64,000 nucleotides of DNA from positions 22,382,001 to 22,446,000 of the forward strand of contig NW_020825288.1 in the NCBI RefSeq assembly GCF_003286085.1, in the 5' to 3' direction. Position numbers and translations under genes: made by a program. Shown one piece after another: positions 41,101 through 51,870 of the stretch (position 1 is the stretch's first letter; every line of letters starts with the position of its first letter). Under the pieces are notes generated by a model, which made no database searches, was not told the origin of the DNA, and was given only the letters and a program-made list of their open reading frames with translations. The stretch comes from Drosophila persimilis (lineage: Eukaryota; Arthropoda; Insecta; Diptera; Drosophilidae).

Positions 41101-42246
41101 GATGGCCGAAAACTTTGGCTCGCTTATCCGGCAGGATCGCGGCTTTGGGTACCGGGGATGCGTCGTATTTCAGACCTGGGGCAACGAGAGCATTATCACA
41201 GGGGACTTTGAGTCGCAGAACGGTCGCGGCGGACATGCCGCCTTCGAGGAGCGCTTCTTTCAGCCGGACAACAGCAGACTAAAATCCCACAGGGGTGCGG
41301 TTGGCATGCGGCGAAGTCAGAAGCGACACGACCACCACGGACTCGTCGGCAGCCAGTTCCGGGTGCTGCTGAACGAACATCAGATATTCACGGCCATATT
41401 TGGCTACATAATCGATGGCATCGAAATGATAGACCGAATCGCTGCGACTGGCAACCCGATCGGGCGACCTGGTGTGCGATCCATCATCAAAGATTGCGGG
41501 TTGTACTGTCCTGTGGGAACTGAGAACCGATCGGACCAACCTTTACCCCCATGAGGAGCCCCATTACTCGGATCTACTATACACAATTTTTGAAGCATCG
41601 TATAATATATGTAATATAAGATAAGACAGACAAGACAGGTGTTTTTAAGAAATTAATCTCTTTGATGTCCGTTTTTGATTGCAATATTGTACAATATTGT
41701 ATGTTATATTGTAATATTGTTCAGTGGAATAAAAGAACGAACAAGAAATAAAAAAGCCAAATTGTCAAAAATGAGACTTGAGAAACTTTTAGAAATATTT
41801 TACAAAACGGAATAATACCAAACAGAGAGAGAGAGAGAGGATAAGAGATAAAAAGCAACATTTTTAGGCTGTTTTAAATAATAATAATAATAAAAAGTTA
41901 TTGTTTCTTTTTTGTTCTTCTATAAATACAAAGTCGATGGAAAATAGTTAATGATATTTGTGAAATTTCTTGGTAAGGTCTTAAGGTCTAAATGGAAATA
42001 TGTTATTGGCTATTATATTTTATAGGCATAAGGTATACACATGAAACACAATCCTACAATCCGTAGGATGTTTCAAGCGCTACAACGTTACCTGGCTATG
42101 AAATCAAGAATTAATACCTTAACTAAAAGGTATTTTAAAAAATTATAGATATCCAATAAGACATAATAACTACATATGAATGGAAATCTTATAAAATGGC
42201 ACGAAAATTGTGAAATGATTCCAGATAAAGATGATATCTATATGTG

Positions 42247-42289
<43 letters not shown>

Positions 42290-45200
42290 ACAATAAAGTA
42301 AACTATGCAATATATCAAACGATATTCTATTCAGTACACACTACGTGATCTATGATAGACATTAAATATCACATCTTTGTCCGTCTGTTAAACATCTCAA
42401 TACATTCGAGGTACACTTCATATTTACGATGAAGTAAATTAATGCAAATCGAATACAGAACACTACGATATACGATACACGATACACGATACGATATACG
42501 ATTGATATAAGGTTTCCACCTACAAGAAACTCTCTACATCTCTGTCGATATTGTAACACTATCTAATAAGAACCTCTATAAAAAAAAAAACAAGAAATAG
42601 GTGAAATCTTGCGTAGATGTTAACTATATTTACAGGAGATTTATCCATAAAATCACAAAACAATAGCGAGCTAAATCGATTTACCAGAAGTAAATGTTTG
42701 ATGTCTATATAAGCTTTTGTTGTGACCATTATAAACGAATTGTGACATAAGAATAGTTCTACATACATATATCATAAACAAGGAACAAGTGATTTTATTT
42801 AAAAGAAAATCAAAACGAAGGATCAATTGAAGTCTAGAAGCTTTAGGCATCGAGTAATTTTGATATTATATATGCAGAACTATACGAAATATTTGAGTTA
42901 GGTATAGGTCGGTTTAGCATTGCGTTTTGATTTATTATTATTCATAATAATCAAGAACATCAAGAAAAAGATAGTATTATTCGAAACATATACGATTAAT
43001 AAGAGATATAATGCATATATGTGATGGATGATATTAATATTTAATATAAAAGATAAGATATGGTAATACACAATACACAGCAGATGATACACAGCAATTA
43101 TACATTCGTTTTGTAAGCCAAATGGAACGAATGTAAGTACTACAGAAAATAAATTTATATTTTAAATATTCTATCAATATTAATAAGAATCGTGGAATTT
43201 AAATCAATTTTTTTACGTAAAAGAAACATTATATAAGTTAAATTATTTGATTAAATCAAATCGAGAATTCTTTGAGTTCAAATATATGACAAAATTAAAT
43301 TAATTTTTAAGGAAAGTCTCAGATTAAAAAAAATCATCGAAACGGTGGCAAAAAAGCGCATCAAACACGAAGAAATCTCAAATAAAAATTTGCTCAAATG
43401 GTATATAGTTTACCGAGAATCCAAATAATACGATTAGTATAGGTACTATATCCATACTTGTGTTGTAAATGTGTCTGGTTATTAATTCTTAAGGCGTGTT
43501 TCTTGTAAATCATAATTGGTATGGATTTTTGGCAAAGAGCCCTCCACAGAGCAATGATGCGAAGTACAAACACAAACGGAGAAGGGAGAAGAGAACGAAT
43601 AATGGTCATTAAAATCCAGAGGATTCAAAAAAATACCCACACCCTACACCGAGTTAAAATGTATTTAAGTGTTAAATGTCCATAGATAATCAAACTTTAC
43701 ATAGCTTTTAAGCAATAATCGAAATGTAATCCCTGTTCAATTGGTGTCTACATATGCAGTGTGTTTAAATGTGAAAGTTTTCAATAAATGTTGCAGAACT
43801 CAAACCCGAATGGAAGGCACATCATATCGATTATATCACTCACCTTATAGAAGACATCTGGAACATACTGCTTATCTGTGGACTCACGCACATATCCCAA
43901 TTCGGGAGCCTCCTTAGTGGGTATCAGACAATCATCTCGGACCAGAGCCATGCACTGGGCAGACACCGCATATCCCTCCATATGTACTTGTTTGGTTTGA
44001 TCTCCTAAGTGCATATGGAATGTCAGATTACTGCTCGATGAAAACCGAGTGATGGAAAACACTTACCCGTCACACAAATGGTCACAAACTTTGAGCCAAA
44101 GACGCCATTTGAGGCATATTTACATGGATTGGGATGACGATTCTGCAGCTCTCCGGCCGTTATGCACTCCTGGGCGGTGAGGAAGTGGGTCTCGATGCCA
44201 CGAATCTGCTTCACAGTTCCTGCAGTTGCATCATCCGTGATGAGATCAGTGAATATCCAACCAATCTATAAAAAAAACACAAAAGTGTTGTAAACCTATA
44301 GTGTAAAAGAAGTGTCTTTCCCGCGCACCTTCTTCAGTCCTAACGCATTGGCTACAGCATCGACTTCGGCGTCCCCCTCATCGGGGAACATATTGATCGA
44401 ATCCCGTGTCGATTCCTGCGGTGGCTCATAGATCGCTGCCACCGTGGCGCGTATGCCGAGCGGTACATCTGTATGCGGCTCATAAGTTCCGTACAAATAG
44501 CCCATACGCTGGTGGCCAGTGGTACGCCAATAGTTTAGGAAACGTTCTACAATTTTGGTATTCTCGAACATGACATTGTCCACATGACGATAGGTCTGAC
44601 GGTTCAGGGTTATGGCCGATGGCTGGCACTTGGAGCATATGCCCTTGGGCCATGGCGGATGTTCCCTACAGCCTGTCTTGATGCGGCAATTTATGTCATC
44701 GAATACAAAGTATTTGCCATGATCCATGCCTGATGTCTGCTTGCGTATGTACGAATGAAACGACAAGTGCTTGATGTTATTCTCCTTCAAATAGGCCTCA
44801 TCATAGGGTTCCAGCGGCGAGCAATGAACGCAACGGCCATTGGCATTGTGATGGCAGCTTTAGTTAATAGATTTTTAAATATTTTATAAACTTAATCGAT
44901 ATAGGAAGATCCCCAAACTTACAGCTTGCTATCGCGTTCGCGCTTAATAGTGCCATCGGCTTTGGACAGGTTCAGATCCACCTCATCCTCGATCACGTTA
45001 GTTGAGGGCCGAGCGCTGTTCGTATTGCTGTTGCTCAGCTTTTCGCTAGCTGCAGTCGACTTGAAGACCTGATTTTCAATGGCAACGGTACTGGTGCGCT
45101 GCAAAGACAAAATTGAGTATTAAAATATGGTTGACTTCCATTAGAAACATTCGACTTACCCGCGTCGAAGTGCCAGCCATTTGTTTTAAGTATATCATGT

Positions 45201-45564
45201 CGCCATGCTTCAGTGCGGTTCCCACAAGCTGGGAGCCACTGGCCTGAAGTTCTGTAAGAAAATTACGCTCCTTGAACAGGCCGAATCCATCCACTTGCAT
45301 GGCAGTCTGAACGCTGTCATAGAGTTGCTTCAAATTTGACTTGGGTGAGATCTCAATGCGTTTGATGCCCTCCGCAGACTGCACTCGTACTAGCTGCAAT
45401 AAAAAGGAAAAATAGAGTTCATTATCAAATAATTTTAATTTGATTTTTAGGGGGAACCAAACCGATTGTTTGCATAACAGAAACAGACGATGGCGGGCAA
45501 AGGCATAAACCAAATTGCGTTTTTTGTATAGAAGGTTCTCAAGCATCAGAGGAGCACTGGCCAT
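29165..45564 (-). CDS. Npl4: Npl4, ubiquitin-binding cofactor of p97/TER94
   Basis: Npl4 pairs with Ufd1 and the p97 ATPase (TER94 in flies) to extract ubiquitinated proteins from the ER and chromatin. Exons on the minus strand are 45393-45160, 45098-44923, 44857-44329, 44265-44067, 44004-43844, 29813-29398 and 29327-29165. All have GT-AG sites and matching phases and encode 625 residues. The first of these is the ubiquitin-like domain (LVRVQSAEGIKRIEISP). The third begins the zinc-binding part (GRCVHCSPLEPYDEAYL, then CREHPPWPKGICSKC) and runs into the MPN-like core (YLYGTYEPHTDVPLGIRA). The last exon holds the NZF finger, WTCNHCTF then CEIC. A start at 45564 (MASAPLML) is open in frame to the ubiquitin-like exon, but a small intron with a TTATTGCAG acceptor at 45394 is likely, so the first exon end is uncertain. 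The 14-kb intron 29814-43843 contains two plus-strand genes. Confidence 0.93.
32815..33025 (+). promoter_or_regulatory. TATA promoter with GAGA tracts for the nested Q-rich gene
   Basis: Two GAGA tracts (about 32817-32840 and 32912-32926) precede a strong TATA box, CATATAAAAGCC, at about 32982-32990. An initiator-like pyrimidine/A site would fall about 30 bases downstream near 33010-33018. GAGA sites plus TATA are typical of regulated Drosophila promoters bound by GAGA factor. The nearest plus-strand reading frame starts about 210 bases downstream. Confidence 0.6.
33227..33718 (+). CDS. Q-rich small protein nested in Npl4, unrecognised
   Basis: Single-exon frame of 163 residues. The N-terminal 60 residues are unbiased sequence (MKLHIDPNMFWTAVASST, then PPLRSLKNSWQISNAAFK). 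Residues 65-115 are almost all Gln with Glu, Lys and Asp, encoded by mixed CAG/CAA codons that include a 15-Gln run. The end is Lys/Ser-rich and closes with a cysteine-lysine tail (SARKMFKALAASCKCKKK). There is no signal peptide or membrane span. A TATA promoter lies about 240 bases upstream. AATAAA signals occur at about 34100 and 34145. The non-repetitive ends and the promoter argue for a real gene, despite the low-complexity core. Function unknown. The terminal CKCKKK could be a lipid-modification or basic membrane-binding tail, but that is only a guess. Confidence 0.7.
   Translation: MKLHIDPNMFWTAVASSTISSSNTEPSAALASAAPNYHQLHTKPPLRSLKNSWQISNAAFKTRLHQQQQEQKEQKQQQQEQKQQQDQQKEIEQKQQQQQQQQQQQQQQQREAQIISHQEKPQQKPEEEKEQQGSVAKKKIAPKSESARKMFKALAASCKCKKK
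33508..33553 (+). repeat. CAG/CAA tract in the Q-rich gene
   Basis: Glutamine codons in tandem, as CAG and CAA interspersed. The mixture of codons suggests selection at the protein level or an old repeat rather than a fresh expansion. Confidence 0.9.
39590..41554 (+). CDS. RING finger and cyclophilin-like protein nested in Npl4
   Basis: Intronless frame of 654 residues on the strand opposite to Npl4. The N-terminus has a C3HC4 RING with C13, C16, C33, H35, C38, C41, C59 and C62. A second Cys/His cluster resembling a B-box is at about 133-175 (CEHC, CHNC, CRGC and H residues). A helical middle with KRACSEVDALARRDM is like the coiled coil of TRIM proteins. A Gln/His-rich linker follows, and residues about 465-640 are cyclophilin-like (GRVLIEVNKDAAPRMAENF, then TGDFESQNGRGG). 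The catalytic FHR motif of cyclophilins is FQT here, so isomerase activity is doubtful. The architecture matches my recollection of the testis-expressed D. melanogaster gene CG5071, a putative E3 ligase. A polyadenylation signal follows at 41727. The E3 role is inferred from the RING. Confidence 0.88.
   Translation: MDIPSELLPLLSCTLCGRLYSEEGRHVPKLLSCQHCYCRDCLDKELLWSLPCNGREWICGRCGMSTKVEPDMLPEPEYIMYLIRNLRALQLGQVMMAMQAGPTSPQAVEAGAAKPIPEPATMAGWMDDVCVNRFLTNSCEHCLIHGLPNTTWCHNCRHLMCRGCANGAAHSEHQLTCHMDFSELVHQLLSNEMDKIKRACSEVDALARRDMAMLRVLFEGCHQLQNTVRKEILGHKPSMVVLHMRDWLMRSETMLSRLWGEGALGVYEMHQLLGRASAKVKLFRKQVLHLQFQYNMRAIIQENGMHLLTFELLNERILGLQRNPNPNPPQGIPGDGVPPALVMINYCIYNYWQQMQQQVLLVPRQEHPPHHSQPRHEHSLMLPINNLWQIAPLEPAPSTSGSSHSFLTHNYPHPAAQLFNNDYNRLNLGLLLGQNNAQAQQHHQHQQGSGMRQHGHGHGTAIGLVSIGRLPSVHCYPIYYMDMEIAGRLAGRVLIEVNKDAAPRMAENFGSLIRQDRGFGYRGCVVFQTWGNESIITGDFESQNGRGGHAAFEERFFQPDNSRLKSHRGAVGMRRSQKRHDHHGLVGSQFRVLLNEHQIFTAIFGYIIDGIEMIDRIAATGNPIGRPGVRSIIKDCGLYCPVGTENRSDQPLPP
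42250..42288. repeat. (TA)n microsatellite
   Basis: Long uninterrupted TA run inside the Npl4 intron. Confidence 0.9.
42464..42503. repeat. ATACGAT/ACACGAT short tandem repeat
   Basis: Imperfect tandem copies of CGATACA/CGATATA words over about 40 bases. Confidence 0.75.
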
Positions 45565-45583
45565 GTCGTAGAGCTGTGTTCTG

Positions 45584-45652
45584 TGCTGGGCTGGGTGCTG
45601 GGTGCTGGGTGCTGGGTCCTGGGTGGGTGAGTGGCTGGGTGGTGGGTGGTAA
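45584..45652. repeat. GGGTGCT tandem repeat upstream of Npl4
   Basis: Tandem GCTGGGT copies decay into GGGTGGGTGAG-type sequence, immediately upstream of the Npl4 start on the minus strand. They would lie in its 5' UTR or proximal promoter. The C-rich complement could form i-motif or G-quadruplex structures, but that is not proven. Confidence 0.8.
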
Positions 45653-46369
45653 GTGTAGCTTTGGAAGCTACTAAAGCCTTAAAAGGCCTTTCTTATTTGA
45701 TGTTTGGAACTGTACGTCATGAAGGCGCAAAGTTGACTGTGAAAATTTGTTGGCAACGCAATAAAAACAAATGCATTTGTTGCCAAAATGCGCCAGAGAG
45801 CGCCCACTATTCCCCCTACTTCCGCATTTGAATTAAATAATAGATTTGTTCTCTTAAGACCTCTCTTAATTTGCCATCAGTTGCATCAATCTCTTGCTGC
45901 TGAAATATGTATTTAGATTATCGTTCAAAACCAAAACCTTCCTTCTCTCTCTGCACACCCACCACCCCCTTTCCCATTAGTGCACTTTTACATTCAAAAT
46001 CTACAAGTCATTGTACTATTTATTTGCTGTCTGCTTTGGCTGGGGTATTATTAAAAGAAACCCTATATTTTATACAGATAGCAGACCCCATCTATGGCCT
46101 TGGACCAAGCAGCAGCACACATTTTCAGATGCACTTTCCATATTTCATAGTTTTCCCCAAAATTTATATTTTCTGCCGAGCAACGGCGACAGAAACAACA
46201 ACAACGCGGCGGGTCACTTTTGTTTGCCGGCTTTTGCGACTACGTGTCCCCTTTCGGCAGGGGAAACACTCTACAGACACTTCACAATCTTGTTGGTGGT
46301 TTAGAGGACACGGAATTAGCAAATTTTATATTGTTGTTAAAAATATACTTACAATTTTGTCGGACATTG

Positions 46370-48000
46370 TCGGCTATTGTAATCAGTGTGAACGCGGATT
46401 TATCGTTAAAATATACCGTCCGACCCTCAGAAATATATCAAAATACACCGTCTCATTTAAAAAATATACCGTAAATATACTGAAGAATTCAAGATATATT
46501 TTACATATTCCTCGTTTTTCAAAAATTCCGTGGAATCTTACCACCTAAATAGAACATTTAGCCATGCCCACATAATTTTATCCGATTAGTGAATCTATTT
46601 TCTAATTGACTGGTTTATTCTAAACATTTGCTTTTATTGCATTTTGCGTAAAAATCGGTTTTAGCGAAATAGGTCAAGAGAAAAAAGAAGTCGTTCATAT
46701 TGCTTAATTTAGAGATTTCGTTGAATAATTCTGGCTAACTAAAACTCCTAGCTCTGCCCACATACTTTTAGGCTGTTGATGAATAAATATGTTTCAAGAT
46801 TTGCTAGGTTTTAGTCCTTGCTTTTATTGTATTTGGGCTAAAACAAGCCCTAAACAAAATAGTTCAACAAAAAAAAAAAAAAGTCGCAATATTGCTGGTA
46901 TTTGAAGACATGATGCGTATATAGGCTTTTGTACACCCTATTTCGATAATTTCATATGAAGATGAAACGTAATTTATAAAGGCCTTTTCTTAAATGGATA
47001 TGTTTTAGACATATTCATGTGTATTATTAGTATCATGTATATTTATCTCGATCTTCATACCTTCGCAGACTGGGACGACAAACATTTTCTCAACTCTATA
47101 ACATCCTTTTCCCTAGGGTATGAAAATTGGTGTTGCCGGTAATCATTGTTATCAACCGGTTATTCAACAATAGATACTCGTTTATTATCTTCCGTCGAAT
47201 ATTCCCAGCTATGTATATAGATCTCTCAGTTTTGCCCAGATAATTTTATGTGATTGATGAATCAATTTTAATCAGGATAAACTACTTTTAAGTACTTGCA
47301 TTTTTTTGTTTTGACAAAAAACGGTTTCAACAGAAATGTTCAATAGCCGCAGTGTTCTCAGGTCAATGTTGCTGGTATTTGCAGACTCATTTGTTGTCAA
47401 CCAGGGTATGGGCGTTTGTATAGCCAATTTCGTTAATATTATATTAAGATACTGTTTTCCAAGCTGCTTTCAAATGTAATTAATAAAGGCCTTTTCTTAG
47501 ATTGCATTTTTTGGTCTATTCATTCATTTGATTAGTTATTTGTGTATAAAACCTGATCCCGAAACTCATTCTTAATATCCGTAAAAAGACCACTAATGGC
47601 AAAATATCGTGTTAAACAGAGACTAAATTTTTTTTTGCATTATTTAAAGCCTGGGATGACATATATTTTCTCAGTTCTATAACATCCATTTCCCCTAGGG
47701 TATGTGTACATGTTGTCAACCGGGGAAAAGAGGTCCTTACCCGTTTAAAGTTCGGTTATCGATACTATCGACTGGATACGAGTGGTGCGCGCCAAATATA
47801 CATTTTTGAATGTGAACGACAAGGATTTAAATGTTGTCAACCGGGTCATTACCGATTCAAAAATACGACGAATGCCTCAATTTTGATATTCCGTCAAATA
47901 TTGCCAGCTACTATTTTTTTTTTATTTTTAAAAAGAAGCTACTGTGTAACACTGGTTACCACTCAGTATTTAATGGTATCGATATTAATTAAGCGCGCAC
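46370..48000. repeat. Dispersed repeat, copy A (between Npl4 and Ssadh)
   Basis: Starts with ATACCGTCCGACCCTCAG, followed by repeated TATACCG words, then contains several degenerate units sharing TGCCCACATAATTTTA at about 190-base spacing. About 46375-47070 aligns by eye, base for base with few changes, to 49950-50860 in the same orientation. The rest (47100-48000) has further units and repeated TCAACCGG words. No long frame or terminal inverted repeat was found, so the class is unknown. Confidence 0.8.
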
Positions 48001-48119
48001 ATTTCAATTTAAATGTATTTATATAGCGGCGTGTTTTACAAGTATGCAACAAACAACAAATTGTATTTTATCTAATGGAAGACTGCAAATGAAAGCATGT
48101 GCTGCGGGCTCCTTGAACT

Positions 48120-49707
48120 TCAATCGTACTTCAGATTTCCCATGCAAATGTACTTGATATCCACATAATCATCGATGCCATGATGGGAGCCTTCGCGTCC
48201 TACGCCAGACTCCTTGACGCCGCCGAATGGCGCCTCTGCGGTCGAGATCATACCCTCGTTGACGCCCACCATCCCCACCTCAAGGCGCTTGGCCACCCTG
48301 AAGACCTGCTGCAGATTCTCGCTGTAGAAGTAGCCGGCCAGGCCGCGTCTTGTGTCGTTTGCCTTTTGTATGGCCTCCGTCTCGTCCTTGAAGCGGATGA
48401 TGGAGACGACGGGTCCGAATACCTCCTCCGTGTAAAGCTGGGCCGTGGCTGGGACATCTGTGATGATAGTGGGCGCATAGAAGAGCGGCCCAATCGATGG
48501 CAAAGGCTTGCCTCCTGTTATGACGTTCGCCTTTTTGCCGCGAGCATCCTCCACAAAGCCGCCGACCTTCTTGAACTGCATCTGGTTGATGAGGGGTCCG
48601 ATCTGGACATCGTTGGCCTTACCATCGCCGATCTTGAGCGCCTCCACTCGCTGCTTCAGCTGCGTCACAAACTTTTCGTAGACGCCGTCCTGCACAAAGA
48701 ATCGGTTGGCCGAGACGCAGGTCTGGCCGCAATTACGGAACTTGGATGCCATGGCTCCCTCGACGGCCTTCTCCACATTAGCCGAGTCGAAAACAATGAA
48801 TGGCGCGTTGCCGCCCAGCTCCAGGCATATCCTCTTGATTCCATCCGACGAGTTGCGGAAAAGGAGCTTGCCCACCTCCGTGGATCCGGTAAAGGAGATG
48901 CCGCGAACGTCTGGACTCTTGCAGAAGAGGTCGCCAATGGGGGCCGCCTTATTGGTCGTGACCACATTGATCACTCCTTTGGGAATGCCCGCCTCCTCGG
49001 CCAGCTTGGCCACAGCCAGAGCGGTCAGCGGTGTGTCCTCTGAGGGCTTTACCACAACGGTACAGCCCGCAGCCAGAGCAGCGCCAGCCTTGCGGGTGAT
49101 CATGGCCAGTGGAAAGTTCCAGGGTGTGATTAGGGCTGCAACACCAATGGGCTGCTTCATTACAATGATCTCACGATTAGCCACAGGACTGGGAATGATC
49201 TCCCCGTAGATGCGACGAGCCTCCTCTGCGAACCATTCGACAAAGGCATTGCCGTAGGCCACCTCCCCTTTGGACTCGCTAATGGGTTTGCCCGATTCAG
49301 CGGTCATTATCTCGGCTATCTCCTGGCTATGCTGCTCGATGAGTTTGTGCCATTTCTGAAAAGCGCGAGATAAGCTTATCAAAATTATCTATTCACGGGC
49401 GGGCTCTACTCGAACTGGATCTCACCTTTAAAAGGTTGGAGCGATCTTTGGCTGTCAGAGAGCGCCACTCCTTGGACTCGTATGCCTGCTTGGCCGCATT
49501 GATGGCATCCTGGGCATCCGACACGGTCATGTTGGGCACATTCCCAATCACCTCGCCGCTGGAGGGGTTCCTCACCTCGAAGGTGGCGCTGTTGCTGGAG
49601 TCTATCCAGTTGCCATTGACTAGAGCCTTGCTCTGCACCAAAGCCGAGAAACTGCGCATTTTACTGAAGCTGGATCTGCTTGTGATAGGGCGGAGGTGTC
49701 GCCACAT
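48120..49707 (-). CDS. Ssadh: Succinate-semialdehyde dehydrogenase, mitochondrial
   Basis: Oxidises succinic semialdehyde to succinate with NAD(P), the last step of GABA breakdown in mitochondria. Exons are 49707-49426 and 49355-48120, with a 70-bp GT-AG intron between Lys codons (phase 0). The product is 505 residues, near the family length. The N-terminus (MWRHLRPITSRSSFSK) is basic and Ser-rich as expected of a mitochondrial presequence. An upstream in-frame ATG at 49728 would add MIDLSGR. The ALDH signature is complete: the cofactor motif FTGSTEVG, the catalytic Glu in LELGGNAP, and the catalytic Cys in FRNCGQTCVSANRF. The C-terminal GGVKESGVGREGS motif is also present. A 287-codon frame on the opposite strand is a shadow. 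The gene lies between direct copies of a dispersed repeat. Confidence 0.95.
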
Positions 49708-49944
49708 TCTGCCGGACAAATCAATCAATAACCAAGAACATTAACAATTGGTTAAAAATCGATTCGATTGTTGTTGCTGCCAGCCGGTATCTCTCTCTCA
49801 CCTGTTTGCCGTACAGGTATCAGGTATTTGGCCAAAGTATTATCAAAACCGGAATCAGGGCAATTCGCTGGGTGCTAAGTGCTCTTCTTTTTGCTTTTTA
49901 TTCGAGCGCTTTGATTGCTTTTAATTGATTTTAATTTGTACTAC

Positions 49945-51130
49945 GCTCGGAACCATTGTGACCGCGGACTTATCGTTAATATATACCGTCCGACCCTCAG
50001 AAATATATCAAAATACACCGTCTCATTTCAAAAATATACCGTAAATATACTTACGAATTCAAGTTATATTTTACATATTCCTCGTTTTTCAAAAATTCCG
50101 TGGAATATTACCACCTATATAGAACATTTAGCCATACCCACATAATTTTATCCGATTAGTGAGTCTATTTTATAATTGACTGTTTTATTTTAAACACTTG
50201 CTTTTATAGCATTTTGCATAAAAAGAGGTTTTAGCGAAAATGGTCAAACAAAAAAAACGAAAGAGGATAGTCGTTCCTATTGTTCAATTTTGATATTCCG
50301 TCGAATATTATTAGCTAGATATAACATTTTGCCATGCCCACATAATTTTATACGATTCATGAATTAATTTTATACTTAGCTGGCTTATCCTAAATACTTG
50401 CTTTCATTGGATCTTGTCTAAAAAAAAAGTTCTAGTGAAATATGTCAATCAAAAAAACGAAAGAGGATAGTCGTTCATATTGCTCAATTTAGAGATTCCA
50501 TTGAATAATTCTAGCTAACTAAAACTCTTAGTTCTGCCCACAAAATTTTAGGCTGTTGATGAATAAATATGTTTCAAGATTTGCTAGGTTTTAGTACTTG
50601 CTTTTATTGTATTTTTGCTAAAACAAGGCCTAAACAAAAGAGTTCAACAAAAAAAAAAAGTCGCAATATTTCTGGTATTTGAAGACATGATGCGTGTATA
50701 AACTTTTGTACACCCTATTTCGATAATTTCATATGAAGATGAAACGTAATTTATAAAGACCTTTTCTCAAATTGATAAGTTTTAGACATATTCATGAATA
50801 TGATTGGTATCTTGCATATATACATATACATACATATCTCGATCCTGATACCTATTATGCCCAGGGCATGCCCAGAAACATTTGCGTGAATTTAGCAACA
50901 TTTGCGTATGGAATGGGTCTCATATTGTCGTCAACCGGCTATTACCAATAAATACTCGTTTTTGATCCTCCGTCGAATATTACTAGCTACATATATAGAT
51001 CTTTCAACTTTGCCCACATAATTTTATCCGATAAGTGAATCAATTTTCTACTTGACTGGCCTATTCTAAATACTTGCTTTTATAAGATTGTGTCCAAAAT
51101 AAGGTGTAAAAAAAGAAGTTCACGCAAAAA
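49945..51130. repeat. Dispersed repeat, copy B (upstream of Ssadh)
   Basis: Begins at ATATACCGTCCGACCCTCAG, about 240 bases upstream of the Ssadh start. It then has internal units with CCCACATAATTTTA at about 50143, 50336, 50536 and 51014. The left 900 bases are the closest match to copy A and share its poly-A interruption and ACACCCTATTTCGATAATTT. Confidence 0.8.
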
Positions 51131-51870
51131 GGGGCCCAATTCTTTACGAGGGTTGGTTGAATAGTATTCTGAGCTGGGCGCGGAACTTGAATGTATACGA
51201 TTCCCTTCTTCAATTATTCAATATTACATATTGATAGTACATATGTGATTTAACTCTTTTCGGAGGAAAGTTTTAATTTCGAATTATAGATTATTAATAA
51301 AACCATAGCCATCAGATACGGAATCCAATTGGATTGGAATCGCCGACCCTTTAGATCCAGATCTACTTGACATGAAGATTGAAGTTTATGCTCCTCTAGA
51401 ACATCCATGGTCTGAGCCCGTATTCCCACTTCCTAAATTAAAAATCCATCATATTACTTGGACAAAACTATATTTAAATTGAAACTAAAAACAGTAAAAT
51501 ATATAAAATAATCTTTTGACTCTTAAATCTGTATATAAACTTTGTAACTGAATTTTTATTGTGAAAAAGGTGAGCTAACTTAAACCTGTTGTGTGTTACG
51601 CTAAGCGACAGCCACAAAAAACCTGCTGGGCAGCATTTTGTGGTCGCTCCTAAATTGATTGATGCTGGTTACTCTTGCTGTGTGTGGACTTAAAGCTATT
51701 AGTTTTTGTAGATTTTTCTTCCTGCGCACCTGGGACACGGCCACCAGCCCACGCCCCAGCCCCAGCCCATGCTTGCTGGCCGAACTGTTTAGATAAGATA
51801 TAATCGATTTTCGTATTGCCATCTAGGTTTTAACAGTTTGGCCATGGATATCCACCAACCAGGCTCTCCC
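51130..51870. other. Spacer and Rheb 3' flank
   Basis: No supportable gene. Frames on the minus strand near 51600-51820 are short and lack domains. The last part is the 3' UTR and flank of Rheb. Confidence 0.5.

Larger units (their letters stand above)
29814..43843 (-). other. 14-kb Npl4 intron with nested genes
   Basis: The intron runs from a GTGAGTG donor at 43843 to a GCATGCAG acceptor at 29814. All other visible Npl4 introns are about 60-80 bp. Inside it lie the Q-rich gene (33227-33718) and the RING/cyclophilin gene (39590-41554), both on the opposite strand. I see nothing else coding at 29.9-32.8, 34.2-39.5 or 41.6-43.8 kb, only unique AT-rich DNA and microsatellites. Confidence 0.8.

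Noticed and set aside
48180-49043. 287-codon plus-strand frame
   Set aside because: Exact antisense of Ssadh exon 2; its codons mirror the conserved dehydrogenase and it has no domain.
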